Source of the DNA: Umbilicaria muhlenbergii | Taxonomy: Eukaryota; Ascomycota; Lecanoromycetes; Umbilicariales; Umbilicariaceae | NCBI GenBank assembly: GCA_000611775.1 | Contig: KK106981.1 | Location: 5,024,927 to 5,088,926 of the forward strand | Direction: 5' to 3' | Length of the DNA: 64,000 bases | Translations under genes and position numbers: made by a program | Part shown: one piece after another, positions 57,013 through 64,000 of the stretch | Numbering within the stretch: the first letter of the stretch is position 1 | How the letters are laid out: each line of letters begins with the position of its first letter | Notes under the pieces: generated by a model | What the model saw: the letters and a program-made list of their open reading frames with translations, nothing else | What the model was told of the DNA's origin: nothing | The model's database searches: none

Positions 57013-60000
57013 TTAGACTTGGACCCCGGCATCAGTATGCTCCTCTTCTCCGTCGGTTCCCCTGAGAACTACATCTCCCTCCCCAGGCGCTCTTCCGCCA
57101 ATAAACGCCGTGATCTTCTCTGGCGCCCCTTCTGCCGGGGTGGTGGTAATAGTTTTCTCCCCAGTCTGAGCTGCGGCATGAGCCGTTGAGGGCTCTACCG
57201 CCCACGGGTTTACGGGCGTTGAATCATCCTCCGTAGCAGCGGCTGCTGCCGAAGACATCGTATCTGTGTCATCTTTAGGAAAAGTGCCAGGGACTTCGAT
57301 CGAACTAGCCTTGTCTCCTTTAGTTGTTTCGATTCCAGCAGTACAATCCTCATCCTCGATCGCGTCTATAGCTTGGTGAGCCGCTCTCTCTAGTTGTAGG
57401 CTAATCTCGTCAGGAGCGTGCACGGCTTCACCGGTAGTACTGGTTGCTAGTGTGGGTGTTGGTGCTTCCACTGACTCGCCCTCCTGCCTGGAAAGCTCAT
57501 TGGATGTTGATCTGGCTGCATGCATGACATCCACCTCTCCATCTTCTGAAATCTGCCACACTGTCCAAGGAGCCGCGATCTCGGACTTGCCAGGTCCACC
57601 GGCCATTGACGAGGTTATATCATCCCCACCGAGTGCATCAGAAGAAGCAGCAGGTTTCCGCCGCGCTGGTCCCCGGGCTCGGCCTTTACGTGCGTCACTG
57701 AGCGGTGCCTTGTCCGTTGCCTCCTTCTCTTCTTCCTCCATAGGCTTCTCCTGAGGCTTGACGCCTTGTGGTCCTAGCTGCAGCCGCTTGTCCAGGTCGT
57801 TGAGGAAGCCCGCCTTCAGTGCTGCAATCTTCCCACCCACCGGACGCGACGGGAGAAGAGGCTTAGGTTTCGTGGCAGGTGGTGATGTGATACCTTTGGT
57901 GGCGCTAGTATCAGAGCCTGCACTGCCAACCGAGGTCATCGATGTGGTCTTTGAGAGGGGGACGTTTTCGTCGAGGTCTTGAGTAATAGGCTTGGAAGGT
58001 CGAGGAGGCACTTGCGGTTTGGGCCGGTCCGGTAGTACTGGAGCCTTGCGAGCATCGATTGGTGACGTTGGTGATGTCTCTGCTGAGGTTTTGCCAGGTG
58101 GTTGTGGGATCTCTGCTGGCAATACTTGATGAAGTCTCCGTGGTGGACGAGCCGGCACGGATGGAGGTGCTTGATTCGCTGTCTCCTGTACTTCGTCGGA
58201 GCCTTTGATTTTAGCAGGTCGTGGTGGAATACTTGGCTTTTCAATAGCTGCAGCACCGCTAGTAGCACCATCTCGCTGTTGTTCCCCCAAGCTTTTTCCG
58301 TCGTCTGAACGTCCCGAGGTATGCACCACCGCACCGACCTTGACACCTTCGTCTGCAGGGCTTGTTGGGTCGTCCCCTTGAAGTCCTCCCACTGTAGTCT
58401 CTAATTGAGCACTATCAGGTGTATCTTCCCAAATATCTCGACTAGGGAATCTCTGCTTTATGCTAGGTCTATTCATGTCATCACGAATATGAGGTTTGAA
58501 GTGAGATTTGGCCCAGCGCTCTTCTTTTGGTAAGAGCTTAGCCTTCTCTTCCTCATCGACTTCATCCTTTCGCGCAGCTTCGGCCTGCGGTGGCTCGAAA
58601 ACCGCAGAAGGTGCCTTCGCGACAGGTGATGATTGCTCCTCGGTTGGCTCTGGGGTTGAGACTGTAGCTTCTAATTGTAGGCTGTTAGGTGTGTCCTCCC
58701 ATATATCCTGGCTTGGGAATCGTCTTTTCATATCCGGGCGGCGTTTGAAGCGGTCAGCGGCAGTAAGAGGCCGTCCCTCTTCGTCTTTTTCATCTGGAAA
58801 CAGTGGCTCATACTCCTCGACGTCCTCCAATGGGGTATGCATGTCCTCGCGATCATCGTGCGAAATGAACCTCGCAAGGTTTGGAAGCGTACCATACATA
58901 CTCCCCGGTCGACTGGACGATCTACTACCAGGAACGCTGCCTGAGCGGCTCCCATTTCGGTGCCCGCTTTGATAGAACGGTGGGGCATCAGGATCTACGC
59001 CGGCGTAGTAGGTGCTACCCCTCCTTTCTTGCACAGGCGGCACAGCGGGCTGCATGAACTCTGAACCAGGCTCTTTCGCGACTTCGTCCGAGGCGAGAAT
59101 TGGCACGCCGTATCCGCGTTCCTCAATCCATCCACCCTCTGCTTCTGTGTTGCCTCCGTGAGGTCCCAAGTCTTCAGTAGGCGGATCATATCCATTGCCA
59201 TCATATTTGCTCACATGAACCGCAGGTGGATCAACATGGATAACATCCTCATCCTCGGTTTCACTCTCCAAGACATTGTCCGATGCACGCCGTTGTGCTG
59301 TGTGATAGTCTCTTGATTGTTCAAAGTCTTCTTTCCCATGGACGTCAACTGGGAAACTTGCTTTGCGTAAGGGTGACTCGACAGTGGGATGCGATTGGTT
59401 TGAATGTGACTTAGGATGGTGACCGGCAGAATGAGGGCGCGGAGAGTTTAAACGCGAGGCATACTCTTCTGAAGCGATGTAGCCAATTTGTTCGTCGGGC
59501 CGTCCCACAATATCGGGGGAAGTCCCTGCAAGTACGTCTTAGCCCAGTAACGCATCCACGTCTGATTGATGAACATACCAAACCCAGCACCTCTACTAGC
59601 GGTCTCTCTGACAATCTTGTTCAGATCGTCGCTACTCAACGCCCATTCGCCGCGTCCGCCGCCGATGCCTGGCCCGTATTGACCGTGCTCTTCGCGCAAT
59701 AATGCATCGGGATGTTTTTCGTACCACGCTTTCTCAAATCGGTCTTGATTTGGGGTACCATGACCATGTAACCCGTAGCTGCCAGGCGGCCCATGGAAGA
59801 CTTCTTTGCCACTTCGAGTGCGATGGTGTCTGTATGACTTGTGGCTTCCATCATTATGAAAACCAATACCTACGGGCTGGGTCTGCGAAAATGGTGACGG
59901 CGAAGGCGCTTGTACGTCACCAGCATTGGGATACATTGGCACTCGCTGCCCAATCTCTGGAATGCCTATTTCACTCTCAACCAGCTGCGAGGAGGTAGGA

Positions 60001-60620
60001 CGTTCGGTGGAGGCAGATGATCCAGTCCTGGTGAAGCTTATCTTGGGGTTCAAAGCGCGATTGTGAGGATCTCTATCGTCACCATGTTGGACAGGCGTTC
60101 CAGCCTTACCAATGCCCGCTGCGGCTGCTTGTGAGGAATCCGTACGGGTCACAGTGGCAACCCTCTGCTTGGCGTCTGAGCTGGAAAGAGAAGGCTTTGG
60201 TGCATGTAACGGCAGGTCAGTACCTACGTTCCTTGTTTGGGTTATTGACACATGACCGGTGCTCGGTTCTGCGGCGGTGTTTGTCTCCTCTTCATACTCT
60301 AGAGTGCCGTACTCGTTCCCTTCTTGCCCGATCGAAGGAAGAGCAACACTCGGTGGGCGGTACGGTAAGCCAAGGCTGGAGCTTGAAACGTTCTGGCCAC
60401 TACCGTAGAGGTTACCGCTTATGTTGTTGTGGCTCATACCAAAAGAAGACTCATTGAGGGGAGATCGAGTATAGCTGTCGCGTTGTGGAGACTCCGACCG
60501 CTCAAAGCGCCCCTGACCAGGCCGTGGCGGGATTTGGGGGACCTCCATGTTCCCTGTGGCTGGTTGCTGCTGCTGCGAGCGGCCTGGACGAGGTGGGATT
60601 TGGGGGGCCGCCATGGTCAT
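57013..60620 (-). CDS. AIM21: Aim21-like actin-patch protein
   Basis: Large disordered Pro-rich protein resembling Aim21, which with Tda2 recruits capping protein to endocytic actin patches. Exons 60620-59579 and 59525-57013 encode 1184 residues; the 53-bp intron joins SRGAGFG to TSPDIVGRPDEQIGY. It opens with duplicated PQIPPRPG motifs (SH3-binding type), and more PxxP motifs lie in the C-terminal half (KPSIPPRPAKIKG, PPSVPARPPRR, KPKPLLPSRPVGGKIAALK). The GKIAALKAGFLNDLDKRLQLGP block is the best conserved family segment. A block of about 21 residues with RFPSxDIWEDTP is present twice near 58391-58456 and 58661-58728. A Met two codons downstream is an equally good start. Confidence 0.85.
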
Positions 60621-63352
60621 GTTGGCGGCTGCTGATGGCTCGTTATTGTGTTGGGCTTAGTGGCTGAGAAGATGCTGCAGGATTGAATGATCAGTGATCA
60701 AAGCGATGAAAGGCTGGTAAATCAGGGATTAGGCTACACAACATCATCTTGTCCATTAATGAGGACTATCAACAGGCATCAGAGGGCAGGAAGTGCTGAC
60801 AGGAATGGGCAGATTCAGACGATTTCACACTTCTTTAATTGCTTCCATGGTGCTCCACGAAGAAGTTGAGGATGGTCAAACTCGGTTGCAATGCGGTGCA
60901 ACGGTGAGGTACCAGTAACGAGCCGGATGGCAAGGGAAGGCACTTACAGCAGCTCAATAGAGGAGTTAATCCGGAGCGTTGGTGGTGGTTATGAGCAAAA
61001 CCTTCCATACAATGATCAGGAAGAAGAGGAAGCTGCCGGTCGGTCAGTTCTTCCTTGTTGGAGGGGTTTTGCAATTGAAGATCAAGTGACCGGCTGAGGC
61101 CTTAATGACGATTCGCGCTTAGGCTGAGGAGTCTGGGCAGCGCCAAGGAACGTGGCGCTCTTCACGTAGTGCAGCACACCGCTCCAGATTTCTTTTCCCC
61201 GGAAAATACAAAATACAAAATACAACATATAGGTTACAGACCGATAAGATCTCGTCTCCCGGTGTCAGCCACGTAGAACGGAAGACCTTTCAGGTTCAAG
61301 GCAAACAGTGCTATACATACCAGGGCCTTCTTGTTACCCTGATACCATCACACTCCCACCCTCCCACCCAGATGTAAACAGCTTTGTGCATCTGGAACCA
61401 TGCGAGACGTGGCCAGCAGCTTGTACACTTTCGTACCTTACAGTGAGTTCGGCCCGGATTCGGGTTGCAAATGCGAGTCAATGGCAGGCACGTGCGGGTT
61501 AGTGGCGTTTGTGTGCCTGCTGCACCGATGCTTGAAGCGGAAAGTTGCCAGACAGGATGCCCGTGACTAGTGTACAAACGGTCTGCCACAGCTCGCACCA
61601 AATGCCGGAAGGCCAGAGCTGGCAGGCCAGAGCTGGCAGGCCAGAGCTGGCTCCTAGTAATACTGTGGACTTGCTTTGGCCGTCAGTACAATGCATGCTA
61701 GGCTTCCAAGCCCTTGTTGAACGAGCTGTTGATCATGAACTACGGTGTGGTGATGATCGAATTGCGGATTGACCTGATATGGTTACCGCTCGCGGCGCAG
61801 GAGAACGAGGAGCGGCAGCTGGAGGAGCCGCTGGGAAGTGTCGATTTAGATATTGAAGAAATCAGATTCGGAAAACGATACGGGATGTCTAATCGAGGCG
61901 GTATCGAAATGATGGTTCAGATGTTGCGTAAGAAGAGAGGGTGCAGCTTGTACATAAGAGGTCGGACTCTACGGAGACAGGCTATCAAGCTACCGATGAA
62001 CTTGTTTTGCGGCCAACAACACACATAGTTCACAAATTCATACAGTCTCTCCAGAGCAGCAGTCATTCATAGCATATCATCATCTGCGGATATCTAGTGC
62101 CTAAACAATAATAAATCATCCCACATACTACAAGTTTATCACAAGTTCGGGCTGACTAAATTCCTGAGCCACGCCAAATACAAGAGCAACCGTCGTGTGG
62201 TATGGGTAGCAAATGGAGGTTAAACAGAGTGTACTCTTCCCCTCCAGGACGAGGCTGACGAACGAAGTACCACGATAACGGTACTGAAACAGAAGAGCCT
62301 TTGCAAAGCGAAAACGGATTAAACGTATTCCTCCAGACGAGTAAATATGATCCAGAGCGCAAGGTAATATGGCTCATCAATCTCGTAGGGCCTGTAGAGC
62401 GTTTGAGGCTAGTCTGAGCATTGCTGCTTGCCGTTTCCCTTGACTTGCTATACTGGATATCGGCACTGAAAAACTGGATAGAGGTTCTGTGAATCCTCCA
62501 CGACCGGGGATTACTTTGCTATTTAATCAGCAATCCCACCATACTATAAACGAGCTCAAAGTTGCTTACAATAGACATCTTGGGTATTACGGATGGCAAT
62601 ACATTGTCAATCAGCCTGTCTGAGAGTAGGTAGGATGAAGGCAGATCCATCATAAGGATTGCTGTGGGAAGTCGTGCGTAGCGCGTGTCGAATGCTTGGG
62701 AATCAAGCGTGGAAGAAGCACAATGATTGTTATTAAACATCATTGATTATGTTGGTTTGAAATGCAGAGCCCAGGCGACTATGATCAGGGAGGCCCGCAA
62801 GTAGTCTTATACCTAAAAGACCTATTGCCAAGTTAGTCACTCTCCTGGAAATAGTGCAGAGTTATGTAGCAGTAGTGCAACGGTGAATAGCTTGGGTCAG
62901 ACTGTTGAGCTTGAATATTGTTTTGTTACTTCATGGATAATCAGATCTTATCGTTTAGAAGTTGTAGTCATCATATAGAGTCGGAAGTGAAAACTTCTGA
63001 GCAGAGACAAATTCCGATGAAAGTATCCCGTACCTCTTCTGCTGGTATCACCTGTGACAGCTTTGGGTCATCATCAGCTCGTACCCGTGCTCATGTGAAC
63101 AGCGCATCTTTGGTTGAGTATTGATGCACCAGTGGTAGGTTTACAAGTGTCCGAGGGATCATTGTTGCGTTGGCTGTTACGTTGTGGTGTGGCAAATGGA
63201 CCTGCTGGACGATTCATCTCTCGCTTACGAGGTCTTCTTAGCTCCTCCGGCAGTAGCACTTCTCCTCAGTCCCACTACACCGACATCGCCACTACGGGTC
63301 TCTCTATCTCCCACAGCAAGCCTTGACAGAGTCCAGCGGACCGTTATTCACC
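60621..63352. other. Gene-poor interval between AIM21 and the NTF2-like gene
   Basis: A 2732-bp interval with the AIM21 promoter and long unassigned sequence; the stretch from about 62030 to 63100 is A+T-richer. A small tandem repeat lies at 61611-61651. A 104-codon frame at 61714 has no recognisable character. No transposon ends or family signatures were seen. Confidence 0.5.
61611..61651. repeat. 14-bp tandem repeat, about 2.9 copies
   Basis: The unit GGCCAGAGCTGGCA is repeated head to tail almost three times without mismatch. Each unit contains the near-palindrome CCAGAGCTGG. Confidence 0.85.
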
Positions 63353-64000
63353 ATGCCTGGTAAGCAGACACTTTCGCTCTTCCGTCTGGCAGTGTTGGAG
63401 TTTTCTTTAAGGCGCAGGCCGGACGGAGAGTCGCCACCTTTACGGCACATTGTACGACCTCAGCTAACTGATTGCACTCAGAATCCGAAGAATCCAAATT
63501 ACACGAGGTCGCTCGTAAGCTATCAAACCCTTTCGTCTGCCGCTACAAGACCTATCAGTATTGCCACCGCATCCGCACAGGGTTAACAGATAGATTAGTA
63601 GCCTTCACGAGAACCTACAATCAGACATTCGATGGGAATCGCGGGAACCTAGAATTGCTATACGTGGGTTCAGATCATGTCCAGCGGCTACTTTCGTGAA
63701 CTGATAAGAATCATGACTACGCAGGGAGACCACTCTGTTCTCACATTCGAGAGCGAGACTATACAAGGCAGGGCTGCCATTGCTGCCAAGCTTACGGTAG
63801 GCCCCTCTTAGTGTTGTTTTGGACCGATCTAATCTAAGCTGTGTAATGCTGACGCTCGTTTTTCATAGTCCCTCCCATTCCATAATGTTGCTCATGAAAT
63901 CATAACACTCAATGCGCAGCTTACAATGCTCAATGCGCAGCCCACAAATAACGACTTTGGAATATTAGTTGTGGTTACCGGATTGCTAAAGGTATGAGCA
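63353..64000 (+). CDS. Nuclear transport factor 2 (NTF2)-like protein (3' partial)
   Basis: NTF2 imports Ran-GDP into the nucleus by binding FxFG nucleoporins. Probable exons: 63353-63359, 63482-63514, 63599-63663, 63725-63796 and 63869-63991, with the last intron running out of the window. Joined, the N-terminus reads ESEESKLHEVALAFTRTYNQ then TFDGNRGNLELLYGDHSVLTFE, followed by IQGRAAIAAKLTSLPFHNV and GILVVVTGLLK, all matching the NTF2 fold order. The second intron is a multiple of three and open, so that junction is less certain. The segment ITLNAQLTMLNAQPTN contains a 7-residue tandem duplication. The 7-nt first coding exon is a guess. It may be a divergent paralogue. Confidence 0.72.

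Overview
The window is nuclear DNA from a filamentous ascomycete (Pezizomycotina). The evidence is dense genes on both strands, short introns (about 48-80 bp) with GTRNGT donors, CTRAY-type branch sites and YAG acceptors, and gene families diagnostic of ascomycetes: DASH subunit Duo1, Nst1, Rho2, Aim21, mL40/Mrpl28 and a Gds1-domain protein. A Dothideomycete or related class is possible, but I cannot fix the class from sequence alone. No tRNA, rRNA, CRISPR array or intact transposon was recognised.

Layout. 0-14 kb: 3' part of a TRAPPC12-like TRAPP subunit; an uncharacterised nuclear protein divergent from DUO1; NST1; RHO2; mitochondrial ribosomal protein mL40; a RING-CH membrane E3 ligase. 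14-28 kb: TFIIIC subunit Tfc6; ILV2 (acetolactate synthase) divergent from galactokinase; MCM10 divergent from RNase H2 subunit B; a lineage-specific RING protein. 28-35 kb: a secreted expansin/EG45-like protein, a gene-poor stretch with an unresolved coding-like patch, an ACMSD-type amidohydrolase and TBP. 36-46 kb: an FAD amine-oxidase-like enzyme, a sulfotransferase-fold membrane protein, a basic nuclear protein divergent from an OMS1-like methyltransferase, a 3-kb intergenic region and a GDS1-domain gene. 47.7-49.5 kb: a decayed NACHT/ankyrin (fungal NLR-like) gene. 49.8-64 kb: ETF-ubiquinone oxidoreductase, a stand-alone tandem FolB protein, an NPL3-like SR protein, AIM21, another gene-poor stretch, and the 5' part of an NTF2-like gene cut by the window end.

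Most genes are single-copy housekeeping genes and form no metabolic cluster. Functional pairings are limited to shared promoters: the Cy-motif protein with DUO1 (with an MCB box), MCM10 with RNase H2B, and ILV2 (with a Gcn4/Cpc1-type site) with galactokinase. I reconstructed exon structures by hand for nearly every gene; each model closes in frame and matches family sequence across the junctions. The most unusual observations are two independent 6-nt microexons (RHO2 and the NPL3-like gene), unusually long introns in the NPL3-like gene, and an in-frame tandem duplication in the NTF2-like protein. I did not find a clearly new multi-gene system.
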